NCBI RefSeq assembly: GCF_026239695.1
Contig: NZ_JAPIVS010000001.1
Span: 62,001 to 126,000 of the forward strand
Length of the DNA stretch: 64,000 nucleotides
Reading direction: 5' to 3'
Source: Pedobacter sp. MC2016-15
Lineage (GTDB): Bacteria > Bacteroidota > Bacteroidia > Sphingobacteriales > Sphingobacteriaceae
The notes beneath the pieces were generated by a model. That model was not told the origin of the DNA. It saw only the letters and a program-made list of their open reading frames with translations, and did not search any database. The stretch's first letter is position 1; each line of letters starts with the position of its first letter. Below, one piece after another: positions 27,487 to 37,038 of the stretch. The position numbers and the translations under genes were made by a program.

Positions 27487-28671
27487 TTATAACGAATCCA
27501 ATGCTTTCAGGATGACAGCACAGGCTATTTTGATTTCTTCTTCTGAGATGATCAATGGCGGCGCTATTCGTAATGCAGTCTCGCAATGCAGGAACCAATC
27601 TATCACTATTCCCTCAGCCGCACACAGCTTACTTACGCGTTCTACCTGTTCAAAAGTATCCAGTTGAATACACATCATCAGCCCTATCCCCCTCACTTCC
27701 CTGATCAGCGGATGCACCAGTAATGATTTGAAGAGGGCTCCCTTGGCGGCGACGTCTTTAACCAAATCTTCCTCAAGAATAACATTCAGACTCGCCAGGC
27801 CAGAGACGCTGGATACGGGATGACCGCCAAACGTAGTGATATGCCCGAGTATAGGATTTTCTTTTAATACCCCCATCACCTCTCTGTTGGCAATGAAAGC
27901 ACCAATTGGCATACCCCCACCCAAAGCTTTGGCCAGCAGGAGTATATCAGGAACGATGTGGTAATGCTCAAAGGCAAACAACTTGCCCGTACGGCCAAAT
28001 GCAGCCTGTATTTCATCGAGGATCAGCAATGTACCTGTGGCGGTACATTTAGCCCTGAGTTTGGTCATGTATTCCAAAGACGCGATCCTGATACCTGCCT
28101 CCCCTTGTACGGTTTCCATAATGACACAGGCAGTATCAGTAGTAATCAGTTCCAGATCTTCTTCCTTTCCGAAAGTAATAAAACTCACATCTGGTAGCAG
28201 CGGGCGGTATTTTTGTTTAAAATCTTCATTACCCATCACACTCAAGGCACCATGGGTACTGCCATGGTAGGCATGACGACAAGAGATAATTCCCGATCTG
28301 CCGGTATATCGTTTTGCAAGTTTCAGTGCACCTTCAGTAGCTTCAGCACCGGAATTGACAAAATATACGTTGTTGAGCTGTTCTGGGAGAACACTGATCA
28401 GTTTCTGTGCAAATAAAACCATGGGCGACTGCACAAACTCGCCGTAGACAGTAAGATGCAGATACTTTTCCAATTGTGCAGTAATCGCCTCAATTACCTT
28501 TGGATGTCTGTGGCCGATATTGCTAACGGCAAAACCAGATACCAGATCCATATAACTTTTCCCGCTGCGGTCGTACAGGTATAATCCTTCGGCGCGCTCC
28601 ACTTCCAGCATATTCGGACTAGTTGAAGTTTGGGCATTGTTAAGCAGAAAAAGTTCTTTATGGCTGATCAT
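27487..28671 (-). CDS. Class III PLP-dependent aminotransferase
   Basis: A 394-residue enzyme of the acetylornithine/ornithine/4-aminobutyrate aminotransferase group. PLP-site features are VNSGAEATEGALKLAKRYTGR (phosphate-binding loop region), LLILDEIQAAFGRTGKLFAFE (Asp-Glu-x-Gln) and the Schiff-base lysine in LLLAKALGGGMPIGA. The ATG at 28671 is preferred over a GTG at 28689. It follows the NDH-2 gene by 26 bases on the same strand. No arginine-pathway gene is adjacent, so ArgD is not claimed; the amino donor is unknown. Confidence 0.85.
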   Translation of the reverse strand: MISHKELFLLNNAQTSTSPNMLEVERAEGLYLYDRSGKSYMDLVSGFAVSNIGHRHPKVIEAITAQLEKYLHLTVYGEFVQSPMVLFAQKLISVLPEQLNNVYFVNSGAEATEGALKLAKRYTGRSGIISCRHAYHGSTHGALSVMGNEDFKQKYRPLLPDVSFITFGKEEDLELITTDTACVIMETVQGEAGIRIASLEYMTKLRAKCTATGTLLILDEIQAAFGRTGKLFAFEHYHIVPDILLLAKALGGGMPIGAFIANREVMGVLKENPILGHITTFGGHPVSSVSGLASLNVILEEDLVKDVAAKGALFKSLLVHPLIREVRGIGLMMCIQLDTFEQVERVSKLCAAEGIVIDWFLHCETALRIAPPLIISEEEIKIACAVILKALDSL

Positions 28672-28697
28672 TGTCGTTGATTTGGCCACAAAACTAT

Positions 28698-30023
28698 CTA
28701 TAATTTATGTAAATCCTGTGGAGATGTGTTCAATTCTTCAAGCGGTTCTGCATCAGTACTTGGCAGATCAACCGGTCTGATGATCATCCTGAGACTCTGG
28801 TCTCTTGAAAAATAGGCCACTGTCCAGTGATAAAAAGTATTGATCCTGTTCCGGTACGAAATAAGTGATAACAGATGTATAAACAGCCATGCACACCAGG
28901 CAATAAAGCCTTTGAGGTGAATCTTTGGTTTAGGTAAATCTACTACAGCCTGGTTTCTGCCGATGATCGCCATACTTCCCCTGTCACTATAGACAAAGCC
29001 TCGCTGGTCTTTCTTTTCCGCGAGTCTTTTGAAGTTAGCTGCCAGGTTTTTACCCTGCTGTATCGCTACCTGTGCCACCTGCGGATGCCCTTCGGGATAG
29101 GCCGGATCGCCCGTTAAATAACATGTATCTCCAATTGCGTAAATATCTGTAAGTCCTTCGATTTGGTGATAAGCATTCACCATCAGCCTTTTCCCGCGTC
29201 CGTAGCTGGTAATAGGTATGCCCTCAAACTGCATGGCACTCACCCCGGCAGCCCAGATCAGGTTTTTTGTAGGTATTTTTGTACCATCCGAAAATATCAC
29301 CTCGTCATCTACAAAATCGCTCACGTGACTGTTCAGGATAACTTTTACACCCAGGGCAGTCAGCTGTTCCAGCGTATGCTGCTGTGATTTTTTGCTCATG
29401 GGCTTCAGTAAAGCGGCCCCTCCATCAACGAGATAAATCTCTGCACCGGTATTTTTGAGTTCAGGGTAGTCTTTGTGCATGATACGGTAGCGCATCTCGG
29501 CAAACATCCCGGAGATCTCCACTCCTGTTGGTCCACCACCTGCGATCACAATATTGAGTGTTTTTCTCACTTCATCCGGATCTTTAGAGATTGTGGCTTC
29601 TTCGAAATGTGTGAGCAGACGGTTGCGCATCTGTATGGCGTCACTCAGCGTCTTCATTGGAATGGCATGTTTCTTCACGTTTTCCATTCCGAAATAATTG
29701 GTTTCAGCGCCTGTGGCAAACACCAGCATGTCATAGTCCAGATCACCATTGCTCAGCACTACCTGTTTGGATTCCGGTACTACCTTTACCAATTCGCCCA
29801 GCCTGAAATGAAGGTTGTCCTTGCTCCTGAAAAGTTTGCGTATGGGATAACTGATGCTGGAGGGCTCAAGGTAAGCCGTTGCCACCTGGTAGATCAGCGG
29901 CGGGAAGAAATTGTAATTATTTTTATCTACAAGAGTTACCTGGTAATAGGTGTTTTTTCCGAGTTCAAGGGCAAGGTTGATTCCGGCAAAACCACCGCCA
30001 ATGATCACTATTCTTTTTTGCAT
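28698..30023 (-). CDS. ndh: Type II NADH dehydrogenase (NDH-2)
   Basis: A 441-residue peripheral membrane flavoprotein that passes electrons from NADH to quinone without pumping protons. The FAD-binding Rossmann motif is IVIIGGGFAGINLALELG at the N-terminus, with the NAD-binding motif NIVIAGGGPTGVEISGMFAEM and the FAD contact segment YAIGDTCYL. The C-terminal hydrophobic segment GFIAWCAWLFIHLLSLISY is the typical membrane anchor. The downstream aminotransferase is probably co-transcribed. A divergent DeoR gene lies 125 bases upstream. Confidence 0.92.
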   Translation of the reverse strand: MQKRIVIIGGGFAGINLALELGKNTYYQVTLVDKNNYNFFPPLIYQVATAYLEPSSISYPIRKLFRSKDNLHFRLGELVKVVPESKQVVLSNGDLDYDMLVFATGAETNYFGMENVKKHAIPMKTLSDAIQMRNRLLTHFEEATISKDPDEVRKTLNIVIAGGGPTGVEISGMFAEMRYRIMHKDYPELKNTGAEIYLVDGGAALLKPMSKKSQQHTLEQLTALGVKVILNSHVSDFVDDEVIFSDGTKIPTKNLIWAAGVSAMQFEGIPITSYGRGKRLMVNAYHQIEGLTDIYAIGDTCYLTGDPAYPEGHPQVAQVAIQQGKNLAANFKRLAEKKDQRGFVYSDRGSMAIIGRNQAVVDLPKPKIHLKGFIAWCAWLFIHLLSLISYRNRINTFYHWTVAYFSRDQSLRMIIRPVDLPSTDAEPLEELNTSPQDLHKL

Positions 30024-30148
30024 AATTCAAGATTTATTCGCAACTTCTAATCGGATCTGATCGTTCTATTAAGGACAGTTAAAAGTAAAGATTGTTTTAA
30101 AACGTCAGGGTAAAAATATCCATCTTTGACACTATAATTAATATCTGA

Positions 30149-30892
30149 ATGTTAAAAGACGAACGACAAGCCTACATTATCAAGCAAATCAACATTCATA
30201 ATAAGGTGCTCTCGGCTGATCTGAGCAGTCAGCTGGATGTTTCTGAAGATACGATCAGGCGTGATCTCAATGAAATGGCCGAGGCGGGTAAGATACTCAA
30301 GGTATATGGAGGTGCCATTTCCAAGTCCTTTCATTATCCCTTTCAGCAAAATGACGTGTATGCCCGTGATGCGAAAAAAGAGATTGCCAGAAAGGCCCTG
30401 AAACTGATTCAGAACGGGATGGTCATTTTAACGGGTGGCGGTACCACCATGATTGAGATGGCCAGAATGGTTCCGGAAAACCTGAGCTGTACGCTGTTTA
30501 CTGTCAGCCCCCTGCTGGCGCTGGAGCTTACGGAACATTCGAACCTGGATGTGCATCTGATCGGCGGACAACTTGCCAAGAACTCACAGATCTGTGTAGG
30601 TGCGCAGGTCATCAATCAGCTGTCAGATATCAAAGCTGATCTTTGCTTTATGGGAACCAACGGGCTTTCCCTGCAGGATGGCATCACAGACTCCGACTGG
30701 GAAGTGATCCAGATTAAAAAGGCAATGATCAATTGTGCCGAAAAAACAGCAGTCATGAGCATTGCCGAAAAAATCAATTCTATACATAAAATGAAGGTCT
30801 GTAATCTCAATGCGATCAATTACGTGATCACAGATCTGGAACCCAAACATCCGCAGTTGAGCGCCTATGCCAAGGCCGTGACCCTGATCTAA
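30149..30892 (+). CDS. DeoR/GlpR-family transcriptional regulator
   Basis: A 247-residue sugar-pathway regulator. The N-terminal winged helix includes RQAYIIKQINIHNKVLSADLSSQLDVSEDTIRRDL, with the DeoR signature, and the C-terminal DeoRC effector domain contains ILTGGGTTMIEMAR and the segment around CFMGTNGLSLQDGIT. Members usually repress carbohydrate operons and respond to phosphosugars. It converges with the serine hydrolase gene, sharing four bases, next to the anmK/susCD locus; AnmK makes MurNAc-6-phosphate, a plausible ligand. That link is inference. Confidence 0.9.
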   Translation: MLKDERQAYIIKQINIHNKVLSADLSSQLDVSEDTIRRDLNEMAEAGKILKVYGGAISKSFHYPFQQNDVYARDAKKEIARKALKLIQNGMVILTGGGTTMIEMARMVPENLSCTLFTVSPLLALELTEHSNLDVHLIGGQLAKNSQICVGAQVINQLSDIKADLCFMGTNGLSLQDGITDSDWEVIQIKKAMINCAEKTAVMSIAEKINSIHKMKVCNLNAINYVITDLEPKHPQLSAYAKAVTLI

Positions 30893-32661
30893 GGATTTCC
30901 TTTTTTAATGGCCCTGTAAATGATGTCCTGTATCCTGCTCCTGATATTCAGTGTAAGCAGGGCATTTCTTTTGGCATCAGGGTATACCCGGTTGGATAAA
31001 AAGATATATACCAGGTTACATGTTGGGTCCACCCAGACGCAGGTTCCGGTGTATCCGGTATGGCCAAAAACCTTTGATGAAGCCAGGAACGAAGGATAGC
31101 CCTTACTGCGATCAGGATCTGTGCGGTCGAATCCATAACCCCTGCGGCTCACCTTCGACTGTCCCGAGGTAAATTCAGCGACAGTTTCGGGTTTAAAATA
31201 CTGCTGCCCGCCATAGCTTCCTCCGTTCAGTAACATCTGGTATAAGATCGCCATATCATTGGCAGAGCCAAAGAATCCCGCATGGCCACTTACACCGCCA
31301 GCCATTGCTGCTCCGGGATCGTCTACAAAACCCTGTACCAGCATGTCTCTGAACCAGCTGTCATTTTCTGTGGTTGGTACAATTCTGTCTTTTGGAAAAT
31401 GATCCCGCGGAAGAAAACCTGCAGTCTGCATACCCAGAGGTTTGTAGAAATTCTGATCCGTATACACATTCAATGGTGACGCGGATACCTTCTCCACAAT
31501 CTCTTTCATGTAATACATGCTCAGGTCACTGTAGATAAATTTACCTCTCGTCAGCGCCTTATCTGCCAGCATCTGTGGCCACATCACATCCCTGTAATAG
31601 TTGGCACGGATAAAATAGTTGTCTGCCACTTCAGTTGGGTACTGATCAGATTTTACCGTGCTCATATCGCCGGGTTTCAGCTGCGTATAAAATGTGATAA
31701 AAGGTGTGAATCCTGCCTGGTGCAGCATCACCTCTTTCACCATGATCTCCTTTTTATCCGGCATATTCCTGGTTCTGGCAATGTATTTACTGATGGCACT
31801 GTCCAGTCCCAGTTTTCCCTCTTCCACGAGCCTCATCACCTCAAGCGTGGTGGCGGAAGTTTTGGTAAGCGAAGCCATATCAAAGATATCACTTGTCAGC
31901 GTTTTACGGTTGCCAGTGTAAGTGTGTTTGCCAAATGCCTGATCGTAAATGACCTTTCCATCCTTGAGCACCATCACTACACCTCCTGGTGCGGCAGTTG
32001 CAGCAATCGCCTCTTTCATCACCAGGGCGATGCTATCCAGGTTTGCGCGGTTAATGCCTGCATCTTCCGGAACGGTATATTTTAAGCGAATGGGTGTTTT
32101 ATCGAGACTGATCCCTCCAAAAATCAATTGTGCAAGTACCGAGGCGCTTACCGGAGTAGTTTCCTTACACCATAATACCGGGGACTTCAATCCTTTAAAA
32201 AAAGCTTTCCTGTCTGTTTTTCCGGAGACTGCAATGATCACGGTTTTTGCAGATTCCATCTCCTGCAGGAAACGGTATAACTTTTCGTCGTACACGCTGG
32301 CATCCGACAATTGGAAGATTACCGTGTTGTACAGCTTGAGGTCGTCATTCAAATGCTGTAAACCATTGAGATCCGAAGCAGGATAAGTCCCCACTGAGTC
32401 TACTTTCATATACCTGTTCAGCATTGCGTTAAAAACGCTTGAATTGGCAGAACCAAAGTTAATACTCGCAGCCGTCAGTCCTTCCATAGCCAGGATGGGT
32501 ATACCGCCTTTGCTGTTATTATTAATTTCCGTATTCTTTATGGCCTCGCGCTCGTTCTGCAGCTTAATCAGGTTACCCTGATGGCTGTCTTGTGCCATCA
32601 GGGTTACTGTACTGCCGGATAATGTCAGTAAAATTAAGCAGGCTATTTTTTTATAAATCAT
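30889..32661 (-). CDS. Exported serine hydrolase with GH3 C-terminal-like domain
   Basis: A 590-residue exported protein (signal peptide ending near LMAQ). Residues about 55-195 look like the C-terminal alpha/beta domain of GH3 glucosaminidases (ASINFGSANSSVFNAMLNRY, then FGG near 183), and residues about 200-585 form a class C beta-lactamase-type serine hydrolase with SLTK (Ser264, Lys267), YSDLSM and HTG. In many Bacteroidota a longer protein of about 1000 residues joins a complete GH3 domain to this hydrolase; here the GH3 barrel is absent. It may cleave peptides or esters in muropeptides. It is the last gene after anmK-susC-susD. Confidence 0.88.
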   Translation of the reverse strand: MIYKKIACLILLTLSGSTVTLMAQDSHQGNLIKLQNEREAIKNTEINNNSKGGIPILAMEGLTAASINFGSANSSVFNAMLNRYMKVDSVGTYPASDLNGLQHLNDDLKLYNTVIFQLSDASVYDEKLYRFLQEMESAKTVIIAVSGKTDRKAFFKGLKSPVLWCKETTPVSASVLAQLIFGGISLDKTPIRLKYTVPEDAGINRANLDSIALVMKEAIAATAAPGGVVMVLKDGKVIYDQAFGKHTYTGNRKTLTSDIFDMASLTKTSATTLEVMRLVEEGKLGLDSAISKYIARTRNMPDKKEIMVKEVMLHQAGFTPFITFYTQLKPGDMSTVKSDQYPTEVADNYFIRANYYRDVMWPQMLADKALTRGKFIYSDLSMYYMKEIVEKVSASPLNVYTDQNFYKPLGMQTAGFLPRDHFPKDRIVPTTENDSWFRDMLVQGFVDDPGAAMAGGVSGHAGFFGSANDMAILYQMLLNGGSYGGQQYFKPETVAEFTSGQSKVSRRGYGFDRTDPDRSKGYPSFLASSKVFGHTGYTGTCVWVDPTCNLVYIFLSNRVYPDAKRNALLTLNIRSRIQDIIYRAIKKGNP

Positions 32662-32671
32662 AGTTTGTATG

Positions 32672-33994
32672 TTAAATGGCCGGGTCTGCCGGGGTATTCG
32701 GGTTGTTCAGTCTTTCCTGATCGGGATAAGGATAGAAGTTTCTGTTGCGTTCTGTAAAATTCGTCACTGAGAACGGACGGCCAAAACGGCGCGAATCTTC
32801 CCATCGTTGTCCGGTAAGGAAAAGCTCTGCACAGCGCTGGCGGTATACCTCTGTGAGCAGTTCTGCCTGTGTGATTGCGCCTGAATAGGCTGGTAATCCG
32901 GCATTAACGCCAAAAGCATCACCTGAGGTCTGCGTTCTAACCAGATTGATTTGCGTCAGGGCGTCTGTCAGAGCGCCCCCGCCCCTGAGGATCGCTTCTG
33001 CCTTGATCAGCTTTACATCATCCGGCAGAAATACCGGGACAGGAGCCGTTTGAGTGAGCCCGAATCCGGTGAGTGTCCTTGTGGTAGTGGTTACCCCGTT
33101 TACCACCGTGGTTGTAGTTGCCACATAGAAATTGAGGCGCTGGTCATTCGCTTCAAACAATCCTGCCGGAAGCCCGAACCCTGCCCTTGGCGTATAATAC
33201 CTGAGGATATTGATATTGTTCCAGATAGGATTTACACTCTGTGCATTGTACTGATAAGAGCTGGCTTTGGTCTGATCCACCAGGTTTGCACTTACCAGGG
33301 CAGCGGAATAATTTCCGGCCATGAGGTTATACCTGGCGCTGTAGTAATATAAAACGCTTTTCAGGTCAAAGGATGTACCGGCAACCAGCGTCGTAAACTC
33401 AGCTGTTGTGGGCGTGGTATTGAGTCTTGCGATAGCGTCATCCAGTAAACGTACGGCTTCTGCAAGCACTTGTGCCCTGGGTATAAAGGTCACCTTATCA
33501 GTTTTACTGGTATTGATATTTGCCTGTTCAAAAGAAGAAGCCAGCGTACCCAGTGATATGGCTTTAAACAATTCTGCATTGGCGATGATTCCCGATAGCA
33601 GTCCGCCTGTTAGTGTGGTCACCTTTGGTGCATTGTCGATCACATTCTGACTCATCGTCATGAGTCGCTGCATATTAGACCATAGAGTCAGGATATTGCC
33701 ATTGACGGTAGGCAGTGCTGTTCCGCCGGCTTCCAGCTCGAGCACGTTGGTAAATGTTGCTACCCCCTGTACTTCCCTGGTGGTTACTGCGGGATAAAAA
33801 TATGCTGCATTAATACCGCTGGTCGACTGAAATTGTCTGAGTCCGACACTGAGGCCAATGATCCCCTCGCGGGTACTGAGCACATCCCCTTCTTCGGGCG
33901 CATTCAGGTTCACCGTCTCCATTTTACAGCTTCCTGCAAATAGCAGCAGTGCTGACAACAGGGTGATTTTTATAGGATTATATATCTTGTTCAT
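32672..33994 (-). CDS. SusD/RagB-type outer-membrane glycan-binding lipoprotein
   Basis: A 440-residue surface lipoprotein that forms the lid of a SusC channel. The lipobox is LLFAGSCK with the lipidated Cys near residue 23. The TPR-rich SusD fold is indicated by YSARYNLMAGNYSAALVSA and the C-terminal part by LFLTGQRWEDSRRFGRP and YPYPDQERLNNPN, a typical SusD ending. It lies 20 bases downstream of susC and 10 bases upstream of the hydrolase gene. The ligand is unknown; the locus content suggests cell-wall fragments. Confidence 0.93.
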   Translation of the reverse strand: MNKIYNPIKITLLSALLLFAGSCKMETVNLNAPEEGDVLSTREGIIGLSVGLRQFQSTSGINAAYFYPAVTTREVQGVATFTNVLELEAGGTALPTVNGNILTLWSNMQRLMTMSQNVIDNAPKVTTLTGGLLSGIIANAELFKAISLGTLASSFEQANINTSKTDKVTFIPRAQVLAEAVRLLDDAIARLNTTPTTAEFTTLVAGTSFDLKSVLYYYSARYNLMAGNYSAALVSANLVDQTKASSYQYNAQSVNPIWNNINILRYYTPRAGFGLPAGLFEANDQRLNFYVATTTTVVNGVTTTTRTLTGFGLTQTAPVPVFLPDDVKLIKAEAILRGGGALTDALTQINLVRTQTSGDAFGVNAGLPAYSGAITQAELLTEVYRQRCAELFLTGQRWEDSRRFGRPFSVTNFTERNRNFYPYPDQERLNNPNTPADPAI

Positions 33995-34014
33995 GATGTT
34001 TGGATTGAGTGTTC

Positions 34015-37014
34015 TTAAAAAGTAATGTTAAAACCTGCTACGATAGTTCTCGGGATCGGCACCTCCACAAAGTCGAAACCGCGTACTGCAGAGCTTTGAC
34101 CGGCAGCATTGACCTCGGGATCAAATCCGCTATAACTATCAAATGATAACAGGTTACGTCCCGACAGGCTAAACCTCATATTGCCCGATTTTAAGAAAGA
34201 GGGTTTAAACTCATAGCTTACTGAAGCCTCTCTGAGTATTACAAAAGAGCCGTCTTCAATCCAGTTTTCAAAGATGCCGAACAGCGCCGCAGAAGTTCCT
34301 TTAGGCACTTCACCTCTGAGTTCCGGTTCATAACCTTTGAGTCCTCCGTATAAGTCGCGGTCGCCCACACGTTTGGTGAAGTTGAATACATCACCCCCAA
34401 TAGAAGCATCAAACTGAGTGCGGAACGACCAGTGTTTGCCGATGCTGATCTCATTGATCAGGGAGCCAATCCAGTCCGGATTCGGATCCCCAATCACCTT
34501 TCTGCGGGTGGCACCAATTGGCTGCCCGTTGGCATCCTTGCCCACTTTTTCCGTTTGAGGCAATCCACCCGGCGTCAGCAGTAAAGAACCATCCGGATTG
34601 CGTGCAAAATACGTGGAATAGAAGGTGCCCAGCGGCTGACCATTGACAGCTGCAACCTGGCTGAATCCACCGGCAAACAGGAGCTCTCCTCCCGGGATGT
34701 TGTTCACCTGGTTACGGTTTCTTGAGTAGGTGGCTGAGATATTCCATCTGAAATTGTCTTTCAGCACAGGAACGGCTCTTACCATCAGTTCGATACCTTT
34801 GTTCGTCATGGTACCAATATTCATATACTGGCTCAGGTAACCCTGTGAAGGCGCCAGACTGGCCAGTAAAATCAGGTCTTTAACGTCTTTTTTGTAATAA
34901 CTGAACTCAAAACTCAGTCTGTCTTTAAAGAAACTCATATCCGTACCGATCTCGAACTCCGTCTGCCGTTCTGGTTTGATATCAGGGTTTCCCAATAAGG
35001 CTGGTGAGGTTACCGAAGGCTGTCCGGAAACGTTTACCGGAATGTATGAAGTCGTTCTGTCATATGCCCCTATGGCGGTTAAATTCCCTGCCTGTCCATA
35101 TGAAGAGCGGATCTTGAAGCTGGAAATTACATTGGAGATTTTAGAATCTGTCCAGAATTTTTCATTGGATACTACATAACTTCCACTCACTTTTGGATAA
35201 AACTGACCTCTGAACTTTTCGCCAAAAACCGATGATTCATCGTAACGTGCCGCACCAGTGATATAAAATTTGTTCAGGATGCCAAAAGTCTGCTGTACAA
35301 AAGCACCCATGATGTTGATGTCACTGCGGTTTTCTGAAGCGATGGAAACCCCGTTGTTGATGGTTTGTCCGATGGGGCCAAGCAGGGTCGCCGTGATGCC
35401 GGTCTGGTAGATCTTCTGACTTTGTGCCGTACCACCAATACCAGAGGTTGATTCCAGCCAGTCGTTGATCTTGGTTTGATACGAAACATTGAGGTCGTTA
35501 TTTACCAGGAAAGTAGTTTGGTCTGCCCTTCTTGAATAACCTGCGTTATAACTTGGTGTAGTATTTACTACCGGGATATATCCTGTACCAATTTGCGTGG
35601 CATTATCATAACCCAGTACATAGTTGATGTTCAAACCTTTTATCGGATTGGCCATTAACTGGAAGTCGCCAATAAAACGGCTTGTACGTTGCTGAAAATC
35701 AAACCTGTTGATCGCCTCTAGAGGGTTTGTTCTCGCTACAGCAGTGGCCAGGGCAGGATAAACTCCGTTTACAGGGTTGGGATTGATATAGTTGTTAGCG
35801 AAGATGAAACCGGTTAATGCACCATAGGCTTCATTGATACCTCCATTAGGAACCTCTTTACTGGTACTGAGCACGTAGTTAGTTCCGATTGACATCTTTA
35901 GCCAGTTGTTGAGCTTCTGGTCTATTTTGGCGCGTACGCCTGCCCTTTTGAAGTTGGTGCGGTCGATAATTCCCTGATTGCCGAGGAAGTTTCCACTCAC
36001 ATAATACTGTGTGTTTTCAGTTCCGCCGGAAACAGACATATTGTTTTCTGTACCTATTCCGGTGCGGAAGATATCATCCTGATAGTCGTAACGCGTTACG
36101 GGTGTTTGCGACTGATCAGTTACTGTAGTATTGTTAAACCGGAAAGGATATTCGTTGATTTCCAGCTTTTTGCGCAACTGGCTGATCTTTAATTGCGAAG
36201 AGAAATTAAACTGTGTTTTACCGGCTTTACCTTTCTTGGTAAAAATCTGCACTACCCCATTACTTGCCCTTGATCCGTAAATCGCGGCAGCTGCAGCACC
36301 CTTGATGATCTCCATCCGGTCGATATCATTTGGGTTGATGTCAACCATACGGTTCTGCGAATAGCCTCCCAGATCCAGCAGCTCAGATGAGTTATTGTTT
36401 ACTATTACCCCATCCACGATATATAGCGGATCGCCTGAACCTGCCACAGTACTTGTACCGCGAAGCCTCACGCTGATACCGCCGGCAGGGTTACCAGAGT
36501 TCTGCGTAATCTGTGCACCGGAGATCTTTCCGGCCAGTGCCTGGTCGATCGATGTGGCCGCACTGCTGGCAATATCACCCGAGCTGACCGTAGAAATGGC
36601 GTTTCCCAGGGTCTTGCGACTGGTGGCAACGGATGTACCGGTTACAATCACCTCATTTAAGCGCAGTAAATCTTCGGCGATTTTTATATCAAGCGTCAGG
36701 GCCGGGCTGCTGCCCAATACTACATCTCTCAAAACTGGTGTATAACCCAGAAAGCTAAATGTAAGCTGGTACTTGCCAGGTTTTAATGCAGTACTGATTT
36801 CATAGGCTCCGTTTTTGCCTGCTACAGCACCAGCACTGGTGTTTGTAATTCTGACGGTCGCGCCCGGAATGGGTTCGTTACTTCTGGCATCGGTGATCAC
36901 ACCCCTGATGGTGTAATTCTGTGTCTGGGCATCCGCGCGACCAGCATTACAGAGTAACAAAAATACCAGCGCTATACACAGCTGATAGGGTCGGTTGAGT
37001 AGAGTTTTTTTCAT
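34015..37014 (-). CDS. SusC/RagA-type TonB-linked outer-membrane transporter
   Basis: A 999-residue TonB-dependent channel partner of the SusD protein. After the signal peptide (to about residue 30, ending ADAQ) is a carboxypeptidase-like regulatory domain (TIRGVITDARSNEPIPGATVRI), the TonB-box/plug region (LNEVIVTGTSVATSR... VRLRGTSTVAG... PLYIVDGV) and a C-terminal beta-barrel that ends in the aromatic-terminated strand TIVAGFNITF. No separate STN domain is visible, so it is not obviously linked to a FecR/sigma signalling pair. It starts 24 bases after anmK. Confidence 0.95.
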   Translation of the reverse strand: MKKTLLNRPYQLCIALVFLLLCNAGRADAQTQNYTIRGVITDARSNEPIPGATVRITNTSAGAVAGKNGAYEISTALKPGKYQLTFSFLGYTPVLRDVVLGSSPALTLDIKIAEDLLRLNEVIVTGTSVATSRKTLGNAISTVSSGDIASSAATSIDQALAGKISGAQITQNSGNPAGGISVRLRGTSTVAGSGDPLYIVDGVIVNNNSSELLDLGGYSQNRMVDINPNDIDRMEIIKGAAAAAIYGSRASNGVVQIFTKKGKAGKTQFNFSSQLKISQLRKKLEINEYPFRFNNTTVTDQSQTPVTRYDYQDDIFRTGIGTENNMSVSGGTENTQYYVSGNFLGNQGIIDRTNFKRAGVRAKIDQKLNNWLKMSIGTNYVLSTSKEVPNGGINEAYGALTGFIFANNYINPNPVNGVYPALATAVARTNPLEAINRFDFQQRTSRFIGDFQLMANPIKGLNINYVLGYDNATQIGTGYIPVVNTTPSYNAGYSRRADQTTFLVNNDLNVSYQTKINDWLESTSGIGGTAQSQKIYQTGITATLLGPIGQTINNGVSIASENRSDINIMGAFVQQTFGILNKFYITGAARYDESSVFGEKFRGQFYPKVSGSYVVSNEKFWTDSKISNVISSFKIRSSYGQAGNLTAIGAYDRTTSYIPVNVSGQPSVTSPALLGNPDIKPERQTEFEIGTDMSFFKDRLSFEFSYYKKDVKDLILLASLAPSQGYLSQYMNIGTMTNKGIELMVRAVPVLKDNFRWNISATYSRNRNQVNNIPGGELLFAGGFSQVAAVNGQPLGTFYSTYFARNPDGSLLLTPGGLPQTEKVGKDANGQPIGATRRKVIGDPNPDWIGSLINEISIGKHWSFRTQFDASIGGDVFNFTKRVGDRDLYGGLKGYEPELRGEVPKGTSAALFGIFENWIEDGSFVILREASVSYEFKPSFLKSGNMRFSLSGRNLLSFDSYSGFDPEVNAAGQSSAVRGFDFVEVPIPRTIVAGFNITF

Positions 37015-37038
37015 AATTAAGGTTTTGGTTAGGTTGGT

